From Oscillospiraceae bacterium (GTDB taxonomy: Bacteria > Bacillota > Clostridia > Oscillospirales > Acutalibacteraceae), in NCBI GenBank assembly GCA_015065545.1, contig SVQA01000002.1, positions 124,001-188,000 of the forward strand: 64,000 bases of DNA, read 5' to 3'. The notes below the pieces were generated by a model. It worked only from the letters and a program-made list of their open reading frames with translations. It was not told the origin of the DNA and did no database searches. Positions 46,072 through 54,473 of the stretch are shown here, in pieces. Both the position numbers and the translations under genes were made by a program. Each line of letters begins with the position of its first letter. Positions within the stretch are counted from its first letter, which is position 1.

Positions 46072-47463
46072 TTGGTATTTTCCAGCTTAACATTCTGGTT
46101 CTTTTATCTGCCCTGCGTACTGATGATATATTACGCAGTACCTATGAAGGTTAGGAATATTGCTCTCTTTGCAGTGAGCCTTGCTTTCTACGGATGGGGC
46201 GAGCCTGTGTACATACTCCTTATGTTGTTTACGATTTTTGTAAACTACATAGCAGGTTGGCTTATAGAGAAAGACAGCGGTAAAAAGTCAAAGCAAAGGT
46301 TGTGGCTTATATCATCTGTTGTTATAAATTTAGGGCTTCTTGTGTTCTTCAAGTATTCGGGAATGATTGTGGACACTCTGAATATGCTTCCCTTTGTAAA
46401 TATCAGTTTTACAGCTCCTGCACTGCCTATCGGTATAAGCTTCTACACCTTCCAGGCAATGTCTTATACCATTGATGTGTACAGACAGGATACAAGAGCG
46501 CAGAAAAATCCTCTTGTTATGGGTACTTATGTAACTCTTTTTCCTCAGCTTATAGCAGGCCCCATTGTAAGATACAAGGATGTTGAGGACCAGCTTACAA
46601 AGCGTAAAGAAACCCTTTCGAAGTTCTCAAGCGGTGTTGTGCTTTTCCTCTGCGGTCTCGGGAAGAAGATTCTGCTTGCTAACCGTTTTGCTGCTATGTG
46701 GCAGCATCTGGGTGCCGCAGATGCCGAGGGACTCCTTGCCCGCTGGGCAGGACTTTTAGCCCTGACTCTTTGGATTTACTTTGATTTTTCAGGTTACAGC
46801 GATATGGCACGAGGCCTTGGCAGAATGTTCGGCTTTGAGTTTATGGAGAACTTTAACTATCCCTATATCTCAAAATCCATCACAGAATTCTGGAGAAGAT
46901 GGCACATTTCCCTCTCAACTTGGTTCAGAGATTATCTCTATATTCCCTTGGGCGGAAACCGCAAGGGCTTCTCAAGACAGATTTTAAACCTCTTTATTGT
47001 TTGGGCGGCAACGGGACTCTGGCATGGAGCGGAATATAATTTTCTAATATGGGGACTTTACTTCTTTGTGCTTCTCGTATTGGAAAAGCTCTTCCTTTCC
47101 AAAATCCTCAAAAAAGTACCCGCCTTTGTTTCTCACATATATGCTCTGTTCTTCATTATGATAGGCTGGGCAATCTTCAACTTTACGGATATAAATGCCC
47201 TCTGGCAGTTTATTTGCGGACTTTTCTCGGCTTCGGATGGTATTTTCTCCGAAAGCTCGGGCAGAGTACTTCTTGCATATCTGCCCATATCCTTGGCAGG
47301 TATGGTGCTGAGTACACCTATACTTAAAGTTTTGCACAGAAAGCTTTATAATAAAAAGTTCTATCCTGTAGTGCTTTTTGCAGGCTGTGCTTTGGTAATG
47401 GTTCTTTGCACGGCATCTCTTGTCAGCGACAGCTACAATCCCTTTATTTATTTCAGATTTTAA
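46072..47463 (+). CDS. MBOAT-family O-acyltransferase (AlgI/DltB-like)
   Basis: 463 residues starting at TTG after GGGAGG. About eleven membrane helices. MBOAT signatures: FWRRWHISLSTWFRDYLYIP and LWHGAEYNFLIWG, the latter holding the catalytic histidine. These proteins pass acyl groups across the membrane to an extracytoplasmic acceptor such as a polysaccharide. The DHHW gene 30 bp downstream is its usual partner, like AlgI with AlgJ/AlgX. Confidence 0.95.
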   Translation: MVFSSLTFWFFYLPCVLMIYYAVPMKVRNIALFAVSLAFYGWGEPVYILLMLFTIFVNYIAGWLIEKDSGKKSKQRLWLISSVVINLGLLVFFKYSGMIVDTLNMLPFVNISFTAPALPIGISFYTFQAMSYTIDVYRQDTRAQKNPLVMGTYVTLFPQLIAGPIVRYKDVEDQLTKRKETLSKFSSGVVLFLCGLGKKILLANRFAAMWQHLGAADAEGLLARWAGLLALTLWIYFDFSGYSDMARGLGRMFGFEFMENFNYPYISKSITEFWRRWHISLSTWFRDYLYIPLGGNRKGFSRQILNLFIVWAATGLWHGAEYNFLIWGLYFFVLLVLEKLFLSKILKKVPAFVSHIYALFFIMIGWAIFNFTDINALWQFICGLFSASDGIFSESSGRVLLAYLPISLAGMVLSTPILKVLHRKLYNKKFYPVVLFAGCALVMVLCTASLVSDSYNPFIYFRF

Positions 47464-47493
47464 GTTTTACGATACATTTCGGAGGTGAGCAGA

Positions 47494-48642
47494 TTGAACA
47501 ACAACAAAGCACAGATTGCAATTATCGCAATGTTTCTTGTGTTTACGTTATCCCTTTCTGTTCTGTTTTTTGCACTTCCAAAGGAAAAGTTCAGCGTATC
47601 AGAAAATCGCTACCTTGCCGATGCTCCCACGGTTTCATTTAAGAACTTTATAGACGGAGAGCTTTCGCAGGAGCTTGAGGGTGACAAGGGCGGATATATT
47701 CCTGATTACTTTCCTTTCAGAAGCTTCTTTGTTGGTGTTAACTCCTATTGGAACTACCTCACAGGCACAACAGTTGCAAATAATTACTATCTGTCAAAAG
47801 ACGGATATATTATAGAAAAGCCTTATATTACTACGGGTCTTGAGAAGAATCTTTCTGTTATCAATCGCTTTGCCGCAACCTTTGACGAGGTTATGCTTAT
47901 GGTTGTACCCTCTGTGGGAGAGATGATGTCTTCAAAGCTTCCGAGTGTACACGCAGAGTACGAGGATGCAAGAGTTTTCGAATATATATCTGAAAACAAA
48001 GCAGAAAATATCAAGTTCCTTGATTTAAGAGAAAGCTTTGGAGATTGCGTTGCCGGCGGCGAGCAGATTTACTATAAGACAGACCACCACTGGACAAGTC
48101 TGGGAGCTTTTGTTGCCTACGGTTATTACTGCGATAGCTTGGGATTGGAGTATACGCCCAAGGAAGAGTACACAGTCACAGAACATCCCGGCTTTTACGG
48201 CTCAACCTATTCGGGTAGCGGATATTTCCTTGCAAAGCCTGATACCCTTGAAATCTGGCAGAGTGAAAAATCCAAAGATAGCATAAAGGTTTCTATTACC
48301 AACGAAGGTGTAACCAATGAATACAGAAGTCCCTTTTTTGAAGAAAACCTTAAAGAAAAGGATATGTACACCGCCTATCTGGACGGAATACAGCCCACAG
48401 TTGTGATTGAAAATAAGAATGCGAAGACAGATAAAACTTTGCTTATTGTAAAAGACAGCTTTGCTCAGTGTGCTGCACCTTTCTTCTCGGAAACTTACAG
48501 CAAGGTTATTATGATTGACCTTCGCGGAAATAAACAGCCCGTAAGTACCCTTGCAAAAACCGAAGGCGCAGACGATGTGCTTATCCTTTACGGCATAAGT
48601 GCTCTTTGTAATGACAGCGGCGATTTGCCCTGGCTGAGATAA
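47494..48642 (+). CDS. DHHW-family (AlgX/AlgJ-like) surface acylation protein
   Basis: 382 residues, TTG start fixed by GGAGG 8 nt upstream (a GTG at 47485 overlaps that site). One N-terminal membrane anchor, then an SGNH-like domain with the hallmark TDHHWTSLGAF near residue 195 and IVKDSF near 320. It is expected to act outside the cell in acetylating a surface glycan supplied by the MBOAT. A bidirectional terminator follows. Confidence 0.92.
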   Translation: MNNNKAQIAIIAMFLVFTLSLSVLFFALPKEKFSVSENRYLADAPTVSFKNFIDGELSQELEGDKGGYIPDYFPFRSFFVGVNSYWNYLTGTTVANNYYLSKDGYIIEKPYITTGLEKNLSVINRFAATFDEVMLMVVPSVGEMMSSKLPSVHAEYEDARVFEYISENKAENIKFLDLRESFGDCVAGGEQIYYKTDHHWTSLGAFVAYGYYCDSLGLEYTPKEEYTVTEHPGFYGSTYSGSGYFLAKPDTLEIWQSEKSKDSIKVSITNEGVTNEYRSPFFEENLKEKDMYTAYLDGIQPTVVIENKNAKTDKTLLIVKDSFAQCAAPFFSETYSKVIMIDLRGNKQPVSTLAKTEGADDVLILYGISALCNDSGDLPWLR

Positions 48643-48658
48643 AATAAAATTAAACAGA

Positions 48659-48695
48659 AAAGAGAGAACAAGGCTTCGTGCTCTGTTCTCTCTTT
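48659..48695. terminator. Bidirectional terminator between DHHW and kinase genes
   Basis: A 12-bp stem AAAGAGAGAACA / TGTTCTCTCTTT with a 13-nt loop, T-rich on the plus-strand exit. Confidence 0.8.
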
Positions 48696-48705
48696 GTTTT
48701 TGAGG

Positions 48706-49422
48706 TTATAATGCACTTTGTAATTCCTCTGCACTCTGATATCGGTCCCGAGGGTTTATATTGGTGCATTTTTTTATTACCCGTCCCATTTTGCCGGATG
48801 GGATTTTTTCGCTTGGATGCTGTCCTGTCAGCATCACACACAGTAGTACTCCTGCGGCATAAATGTCTGTGCGGCTGTCGCTTTTTGATATGCCTATCTG
48901 TTCGGGAGAAGCATATCCTGCAGTTCCCATAACGTTGGTGTCTTTTCTTGCGGGGGTTTCACTTCTTGTTGTGTTAAAGTCGATAAGCACAATCCTTCCC
49001 GAAGTGCTTACCATTATGTTTTCGGGCTTAATATCCCGATGAACAAAGTTGTGGTTATGCAAAAACGAGAGGGCAAAGCACACAGACTTCAAAACTTTTT
49101 TTGCACCTCTGCGGTGATATCTGCCGCTTTCCATTACTTGTGCCACAGTAAGTCCGTCTATATATTCTTCAAGGACAATCTGACCGTCAGAAAGATTGAT
49201 AACTTCGTAAACCTCGGGTAAATACTTGCACCTTATGTTAAGAAGCAACTCGTATATTTCGTTATGCTTAGGGAGTTTATGAAGTACTATATCTCTGCCT
49301 ATTTCTTTATGCCTAAGTCTCAGGGTTTTGCAGTCGTTTCTGTTTGCAAGAACAGAAACGAGCTTGTATGTATTAAAGAGTTTAGTTATATATTCTTCGC
49401 AGGAAATCTTGTTAAGCGTCAA
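48706..49422 (-). CDS. Hanks-type Ser/Thr protein kinase
   Basis: 238 residues if it starts at TTG in a TTGA overlap with the upstream stop (GGGGAG 5 nt before); an ATG at 49443 is possible. The catalytic loop HRDIKPENIM is intact; DFG is replaced by DFN (LIDFNTTR), and the activation-segment end GYASPEQIG is intact. The N-lobe is short and lacks a recognisable GxGxxG loop; the best ATP-lysine candidate is in VLHKL. There is no membrane segment or PASTA domain, so it is cytoplasmic. It is the last gene of a regulator/zinc-ribbon-LRR/kinase operon. Confidence 0.88.
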   Translation of the reverse strand: MTLNKISCEEYITKLFNTYKLVSVLANRNDCKTLRLRHKEIGRDIVLHKLPKHNEIYELLLNIRCKYLPEVYEVINLSDGQIVLEEYIDGLTVAQVMESGRYHRRGAKKVLKSVCFALSFLHNHNFVHRDIKPENIMVSTSGRIVLIDFNTTRSETPARKDTNVMGTAGYASPEQIGISKSDSRTDIYAAGVLLCVMLTGQHPSEKIPSGKMGRVIKKCTNINPRDRYQSAEELQSAL

Positions 49423-50342
49423 GTTAACTCCCCACCGTTCCACTCTTTATAGTCAGCGCCGTAATATGAGGCGGAGTTTTTATAGTATCGGAAATTTCTG
49501 TCTTGGCAGTCGGCTGAACAATGTATAGTAAGGGTTCTTGTGCGTTTTGAAATGTCGGCAAATGCACCGCTTTCAATATATATGCTGTTGCCCTCCAGAT
49601 ATATATCCGTCATGTTATTGCAATCGGCAAAAGCATCGTCCCATATTGTTTTGACAGAAGCGGGAACTACTATTTGCTTTACGGTTTTGCAGATATTTTC
49701 CTCAGAAAAGGCAAGAGATGTTATTGCCAAAACATTTTTGCCGTCTATACTGTTTGGAATTATATATTTTCCGTCAGGGGCAGGATTTTCCACACCTGTG
49801 ATAACAATGTCGTTTTCAGATAAGGGGTAGCTAACAGAAAAGTCGTCTCCGTACTTTGCTTGTCTGTAAAAATATATAGTATCTTTCACAACAGGAGCTG
49901 TCGGCATAGAAGTGCTATTTTCTACAGGGCTTTTAGTTGTATGCGTGGTCTTTGTTGGTATTGGGATATTGTGGATAGTATCCGATTTGCTTTGAGCAGT
50001 TGAGGTTTCGGGTGCGAAACTGCCCCCCTGGGCATCTGTAAAAGTACAGACAGAGGCTGTTTCGGTAAGGGCTTTACCGCTTGTGGCTGTGGTTGGTGCA
50101 GATTCATCGGATGTAGCAGAAGAGGGAGCATAATCCTTTTTAACATTATCCGAGGCAAGGATAAGCACACCCAAAACAAGCAGTACTGCCAAAATAACAA
50201 TCAAAAAGGGAATGAACATTTTACTTTTGTTTGTTTTCTCGGAAACAGAGACAGCCTGTTTTTCTTTAAGAGGGGTCATACAGTATAGGCAGAAGGACGC
50301 GTTGTCCTCGATTTCTGCCTTGCAAAAGGGGCATTTCTTCAT
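49419..50342 (-). CDS. Zinc-ribbon membrane protein with extracellular LRR_5-like domain
   Basis: 307 residues: a cytoplasmic zinc ribbon (CPFCKAEIEDNASFCLYC, 4-21), a membrane helix (about 42-63), a Ser/Thr-rich linker to about 150, and a C-terminal BspA-like leucine-rich domain (IIPNSIDGKNVLAITSLAF, VVPASVKTIWDDAFADCNNM). Its stop overlaps the kinase start by 4 bp. A receptor whose outer domain binds a ligand and whose inner side meets the kinase is a reasonable inference. Confidence 0.85.
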   Translation of the reverse strand: MKKCPFCKAEIEDNASFCLYCMTPLKEKQAVSVSEKTNKSKMFIPFLIVILAVLLVLGVLILASDNVKKDYAPSSATSDESAPTTATSGKALTETASVCTFTDAQGGSFAPETSTAQSKSDTIHNIPIPTKTTHTTKSPVENSTSMPTAPVVKDTIYFYRQAKYGDDFSVSYPLSENDIVITGVENPAPDGKYIIPNSIDGKNVLAITSLAFSEENICKTVKQIVVPASVKTIWDDAFADCNNMTDIYLEGNSIYIESGAFADISKRTRTLTIHCSADCQDRNFRYYKNSASYYGADYKEWNGGELT

Positions 50343-50351
50343 AATATCACC

Positions 50352-50774
50352 TTAACCCAGGGTTTCTAAATCATATTCATAAAGCAATTCGTTTGTTTGG
50401 GGTACAGACAGTCCCTTGCAAATTCCGTAGATTATGATGCTGTCAAAGGGAAGCTTTACGTAAAGATTGGAATAGCCTGCACATTTAAGAAGAGTCTGGG
50501 TTTCATCGAGGTTGAGTTTCATACCCATACAAAGACAAAGCAGTTTGTTCCTTTCGGGTACACGGACGCCTGAGAAGATCTGATAGGCATACACCTCAGA
50601 AAGCTCCGAGTCACGAATTACCTGTGATTTCCTGAGATTTTTCTCACAAAGCAAATCACACAGCATCTTTGAGAGGTTATCTTTTATCATATAATCTTTG
50701 TTTTCGATGTAAAAATGTTTAAAGTCGGGACAAAGTCCCAGTTCTTCAACGATTTTTGATGTATCCTTACTCAT
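50352..50774 (-). CDS. HTH-like cytoplasmic protein of the kinase operon
   Basis: 140 residues, no membrane segment. Residues of about 35-85 look like a lambda-repressor-type fold (KNLRKSQVIRDSELSEVYAY, IFSGVRVPERNKLLCLCMGM); residues 88-138 repeat helical material (LDETQTLLKCAGYSNLY). It is 9 bp before the zinc-ribbon/LRR gene. It may be a regulator or a kinase substrate. It is preceded by a promoter with palindromic operators. Confidence 0.78.
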   Translation of the reverse strand: MSKDTSKIVEELGLCPDFKHFYIENKDYMIKDNLSKMLCDLLCEKNLRKSQVIRDSELSEVYAYQIFSGVRVPERNKLLCLCMGMKLNLDETQTLLKCAGYSNLYVKLPFDSIIIYGICKGLSVPQTNELLYEYDLETLG

Positions 50775-50794
50775 ATCCTCACCCCAAAATTTGT

Positions 50795-50849
50795 TATGAG
50801 TTTAGCATACCACAAAGATAAAACAAATACAACTATGCTGTCAGCATAG
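50795..50849 (-). promoter_or_regulatory. Promoter and palindromic operators of the kinase operon
   Basis: On the minus strand TTGTAT (50827-50832), 17-bp spacer, TATGCT (50804-50809). A perfect palindrome CTATGCT-GTC-AGCATAG (50833-50849) abuts the -35, and a degenerate copy, TATGAGTTTAGCATA (50795-50809), covers the -10. Confidence 0.6.
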
Positions 50850-50901
50850 GACTTTGTGTTTTTGCAGGGCTATAATCATAACAGGGTGAGGGAAATTATT
50901 T

Positions 50902-51159
50902 TTATAAATTTGCATCCTCAGCCGACAGCAAGTCGGAAATGGGCACTTCGAGTGCACGGGAAAAAATCACTAAGTCAATGTCCGTAACAAACCTCTCACC
51001 ATTTTCTACGCGACGTATAAAGTAGTGGTCTACATCAAATCCCAGAAGTTGCATTTTTTCTGCCAGTTTTCGTTGAGAAAGTTTTTTGCTCTTTCGGATT
51101 TGAGTGATTTTTTTACCCGAAAGATTGTTTGTTCCGTCGGCTGCTTTTATTTTGAACAT
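50902..51159 (-). CDS. XRE-family HTH regulator
   Basis: 85 residues from the ATG preceded by GTGAGGGA (an in-frame GTG is part of that site). HTH: SGKKITQIRKSKKLSQRKLA, VDHYFIRRVENGERFVTDID, FSRALEVPISDLLSAED. It is divergent from a membrane protein gene across a region with a long inverted repeat, and is upstream of the kinase operon on the same strand. Confidence 0.9.
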   Translation of the reverse strand: MFKIKAADGTNNLSGKKITQIRKSKKLSQRKLAEKMQLLGFDVDHYFIRRVENGERFVTDIDLVIFSRALEVPISDLLSAEDANL

Positions 51160-51174
51160 AAAATCCCTCACTTT

Positions 51175-51249
51175 TTTGTTGAATAGTGTTTACATTTATA
51201 AAATTCTATGCTAAAATAGCAATAAAATTGGTGAACACTATTCAACAAA
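51175..51249. promoter_or_regulatory. Divergent operator pair with promoter between the arms
   Basis: TTTGTTGAATAGTGTT (51175-51190) is a perfect inverted copy of AACACTATTCAACAAA (51234-51249); with one mismatch it extends to 19 bp. Between and overlapping them, TTTACA (51189-51194), 17 bp, TAAAAT (51212-51217) form a plus-strand promoter. Confidence 0.7.
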
Positions 51250-51350
51250 CTGGAGATTGTGTGTCTCTTGCAGATTGTTTTTTATACAAACGACAGAGAG
51301 TTGAGTGCTGCGACCCAGATATATTGATAAAATTGAAAGGAGTATTTATT

Positions 51351-52061
51351 ATGTCCGAAAACACTGTAAATGTAACAGCTGAGGAGAAAGATGAACAGGA
51401 GATTATTGCTGAAAACGAGGAGTTTATCGCATTTACTCAGAGAAAATTTAACAGAATAACAAAAATTGTTTTAGCGGTTATTGCTGTTTTTCTTTTCTTT
51501 AAGTTACCTTCTACCGGCAGATTACTATGGCTTCAGTATTCGCCGCTGATTATTACTATTATTTTTTCTTTTGTAGCAAATGCAAGAAGAAGTTCATATG
51601 CAAGAAAGCATAATCTGAAGTTGGGACCATCTCCTGAGGAAAACAAACGCCTGATGGTGCCGGTAAGCCCTGAATCTGGCGACAAGACAAAGTTGATGCT
51701 GTACTACGCATGGCAAGCTGTAGTTATTATTGTGCAGGTTGTTGTGATAATTATGTTGACAGTAAGAGCAAGTGGTGGTTTTTTTGACGGCAAACTCACA
51801 ACCTTGGTTGTATCTACGCTTATGGGATTAATTTGTTATGCTGTGGCATGTGGTCAAGGCAGAGTTGTTTCTGCTAAGGCAGTAAAGAAGAGAAAGAAGG
51901 TGAGTAGTGACGAAATGAGCGATTTTGAGAGGATGATATTCCCAAATAAAGATAGAGAGTGGGTACCCGGTACAGGTACATACAGAGATAAAAACGGAAA
52001 TCATTATGATTCAAACGGCATTCCTGTTCCCACTCCTATAGAAATAAAGATTAAGAAGTAA
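51351..52061 (+). CDS. Uncharacterised four-helix membrane protein
   Basis: 236 residues from the ATG after AAAGGAG; the frame is open to 51186 but that part crosses the promoter. An acidic N-terminus, membrane segments near 42-58, 63-80, 119-140 and 150-170, a basic stretch (KAVKKRKK), and a C-terminal tail GTGTYRDKNGNHYDSNG resembling a short surface or cytoplasmic repeat motif. It is divergent from, and probably controlled by, the XRE protein. Family unknown. Confidence 0.75.
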   Translation: MSENTVNVTAEEKDEQEIIAENEEFIAFTQRKFNRITKIVLAVIAVFLFFKLPSTGRLLWLQYSPLIITIIFSFVANARRSSYARKHNLKLGPSPEENKRLMVPVSPESGDKTKLMLYYAWQAVVIIVQVVVIIMLTVRASGGFFDGKLTTLVVSTLMGLICYAVACGQGRVVSAKAVKKRKKVSSDEMSDFERMIFPNKDREWVPGTGTYRDKNGNHYDSNGIPVPTPIEIKIKK

Positions 52062-52109
52062 TATCAGAAAAGTTTTAATGTTTGCCAAAATATAAAACTA
52101 TCCCGAGAA

Positions 52110-52157
52110 AAACAACCCCCCTATAGCATAAATTAAACTGCTATAGGGGGTTGTTTT
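52110..52157. terminator. Bidirectional terminator
   Basis: A stem of about 18 bp (AACAACCCCCCTATAGCA with TGCTATAGGGGGTTGTT, one bulged C) and a 10-nt loop between convergent genes. Confidence 0.85.
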
Positions 52158-52160
52158 GTC

Positions 52161-52859
52161 TTACATATTGTTATCTGCAAGGTACTTTCTTACCTTGTGG
52201 ATAATTCTGCGGTCGTTGTCGTAGGTACAGCCTTTTTCTGCCTCTTTAAGAGGAATCCAAGTATAGCTGTCGATTTCGCTTTCCTGAATTTTTATGCGGT
52301 TGCTTGAGGCTTTTGCCAAGAAGAAAACAACTCTCTTGCGGATTTTGCCGAAGGGACAGTAGTCGCTGACCTCTCTGAAGCCGTCAAGGATTTTTACATC
52401 AAGGTTTGTTTCTTCTTTAACCTCTCTTATTGCGGTCTGCTTTTCGCTTTCATGAAGTTCAACATGACCTTTCGGAAAACTGTAGAAGCGGCCGTTGTGA
52501 TTTTTTACAAGCAGTACCATATATTCGTCTGTGTTTGTGTCTTTGTAAAGAATAACGGCACCGCAGGATTTTTCGTAAAGACAATTGAGCTTTGTAAGCT
52601 TCTGATTACGCAGAACACTCATTTTTTCTCTTATTTCGGGTTCGTACATAATCTCGTTTCTTTGTGCTATAATCGGCTTTTCTGTACCGTCCTCAAAAAA
52701 AGCAACGGCGGTAACGATGCCCTTGAAGCTGTCATCTACAGGCTTTCTTGTTACGATATAAGCACTTTGGTCGGCAATATCTTTGCCGTTTACATAACCG
52801 GAGTACAGATTATCGGAGAGTGCTCCGTAAACTGTAACGTTTACTTCGGTTGAAATCAT
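52161..52859 (-). CDS. NUDIX hydrolase with N-terminal extra domain
   Basis: 232 residues. The NUDIX box lies at about 143-165 (GHVELHESEKQTAIREVKEE, with Asn for the final Gly), preceded by FYSFPKGHV. The first 75 residues form a beta-rich domain of the OB-like type seen in clostridial NUDIX proteins. It probably cleaves a nucleoside-diphosphate derivative such as Ap4A; the substrate is not determinable. AGGAGGG precedes the ATG. It is 37 bp after the second DHHW gene on the same strand. Confidence 0.9.
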   Translation of the reverse strand: MISTEVNVTVYGALSDNLYSGYVNGKDIADQSAYIVTRKPVDDSFKGIVTAVAFFEDGTEKPIIAQRNEIMYEPEIREKMSVLRNQKLTKLNCLYEKSCGAVILYKDTNTDEYMVLLVKNHNGRFYSFPKGHVELHESEKQTAIREVKEETNLDVKILDGFREVSDYCPFGKIRKRVVFFLAKASSNRIKIQESEIDSYTWIPLKEAEKGCTYDNDRRIIHKVRKYLADNNM

Positions 52860-52896
52860 ACTGTTTTCCCTCCTCGCAAAATACTTTTGAGCGGTT

Positions 52897-54222
52897 TTAG
52901 CTCAAAGCGTTCTTCATACCTGCAACCTGCGAGGCACTGTTGGCAGACATGGTATTGTTGAGGAAGAGAACTTCGTCAATTCCGTTTTGTTTTAAGTAGG
53001 AGTTAAGGTCACCACTGTAGTATCTGTAGTCGATAAGATGAATCTCGTCGTAGTGAGCGGTGAGGAAAGGAGCGAATGCGTTGCCGTAGGAATCCTTTAC
53101 AACTGCAATCTTCTTGCCTGTACCTGCGTCGGAGTTAATCTTGAACTGGGCTGTATCACCCCAGCAGAATACACCGTAGGTAAGAGAACCTGAGGTGGAA
53201 GCAGGATAGTAAACATCACAGTAGATTGTCTGGGAGCCCATTCGTTCTTTCATCTGAGCCGAGGTTTTGTTGGGCAGGGTGTAATAAACAACCGTATCTG
53301 AGTTGTTGTAAAGGGAACTGCTGCCGGAAAGAGTGTAGAAAGAACCTGTGAAACCCTCTATGGAGTTTTTCTTGAGTGTAGAAATATCCAAGGGGGTCTT
53401 GCCAGTCTGCTCACAGAATGCGGTGTATGCATAGTAAGCACCGAGGCTTGTCCAATGGTGATCGGTATTATAGTAGATATACTCGTCGTTATGAGTTGCC
53501 AGAGCGTTGTAGCAGTTTATGCTCTTGATTCTGTCTGCAAGGTTTTTATTGATGGTTTTGATGTTGTCTGCCTGGGATGTACAGCCGATTTCGGTTTTGA
53601 TTCGCTGAGGCAGACCGAACTCTGTGTGATTTGGAACTACCATATTGTAGACAGTAACCTTTTTGTCCAGCTTTTTCACAATGCCGTTAAGAGTTGTGGC
53701 ATAGTTCTTTGCAACCTTGTCTGTGCTTCCGAAAAGATTGAAGCCCTTGTTTTTCCACAAATAAAGGGTGCTGGAGTAAAGTGTGCCGTCTTTGCCGTCA
53801 TCCTTTACCACAGGAGATATAAAGTCTTCAGGACTTACAGGCTCGGGCTCTGTGGGAGCTATGGTTGTGGGTTCTGTGGTGGGAGCCTGCGTAGTTGTGG
53901 GCATCGTGGTAGGAGCTTCTGTGGGAGCTTCGGTTATGCTCTCTGTTGTGGTAGTAACCTGTACTATTATTTCATCTGTTGTTGCTTCGTCTGCAGTTGC
54001 AGGAGCAGACCCCTTTGAACCGAACAAGTTACTTACTGCGGGCACGATGCAGAAATAAGTGACTGCACCCAGTCCCAAGAGAAGAATACAGCAAAGAGCA
54101 ATAAGCAGACCCCTGCGAAGGATAAGCTGTCTTTGACGCTTCCTTCTTCTTTTTGAGTATTTCCTGTTGGCACCTGAACCATAAACCATGCCAATGAAAT
54201 AGTCTGAGTTTCTTCGTTTCAC
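52897..54222 (-). CDS. Second DHHW-family surface protein with Thr-rich stalk
   Basis: 441 residues starting at GTG, 8 nt after GGAGG; longer in-frame starts run into that site. A basic N-terminus (KYSKRRRKRQRQ), a membrane helix (about 43-65), a Thr/Pro/Glu stalk (about 80-135), and an SGNH-like domain with TDHHWTSLGAYYAY and VVKDSYGNAFAPF. It is related to the 47494 protein but has no MBOAT gene beside it, so it may share that MBOAT or one elsewhere. Confidence 0.9.
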   Translation of the reverse strand: MKRRNSDYFIGMVYGSGANRKYSKRRRKRQRQLILRRGLLIALCCILLLGLGAVTYFCIVPAVSNLFGSKGSAPATADEATTDEIIVQVTTTTESITEAPTEAPTTMPTTTQAPTTEPTTIAPTEPEPVSPEDFISPVVKDDGKDGTLYSSTLYLWKNKGFNLFGSTDKVAKNYATTLNGIVKKLDKKVTVYNMVVPNHTEFGLPQRIKTEIGCTSQADNIKTINKNLADRIKSINCYNALATHNDEYIYYNTDHHWTSLGAYYAYTAFCEQTGKTPLDISTLKKNSIEGFTGSFYTLSGSSSLYNNSDTVVYYTLPNKTSAQMKERMGSQTIYCDVYYPASTSGSLTYGVFCWGDTAQFKINSDAGTGKKIAVVKDSYGNAFAPFLTAHYDEIHLIDYRYYSGDLNSYLKQNGIDEVLFLNNTMSANSASQVAGMKNALS

Positions 54223-54267
54223 GTTTTTCGCCTCCATACAAAATTTATGGACTAAAAATAATTTTAC

Positions 54268-54297
54268 ATAATAGAGTATAATATAGTTGAAAGTCAA
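54268..54297 (-). promoter_or_regulatory. Sigma-A-type promoter of the second DHHW gene
   Basis: On the minus strand TTGACT (54292-54297), 18-bp spacer, TATTAT (54268-54273). Confidence 0.5.
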
Positions 54298-54405
54298 AGG
54301 CAACAAAAGTAAAGAAATTGTGATTAAACTGGGCGATATTTGTAATATCTTAGGGTAAAAATATTTAAGATATGTTACATTATAAAAGAAAAGAGCTTAA
54401 ATTTA

Positions 54406-54434
54406 TTGCACAAAAGAAAAATTTGTGATAACAT
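54406..54434 (+). promoter_or_regulatory. Sigma-A-type promoter of the aminotransferase gene
   Basis: TTGCAC (54406-54411), 17-bp spacer, TAACAT (54429-54434). Confidence 0.45.
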
Positions 54435-54473
54435 AAACATATATAGCCTATTTTTACAGAAAGTGTGATAACT

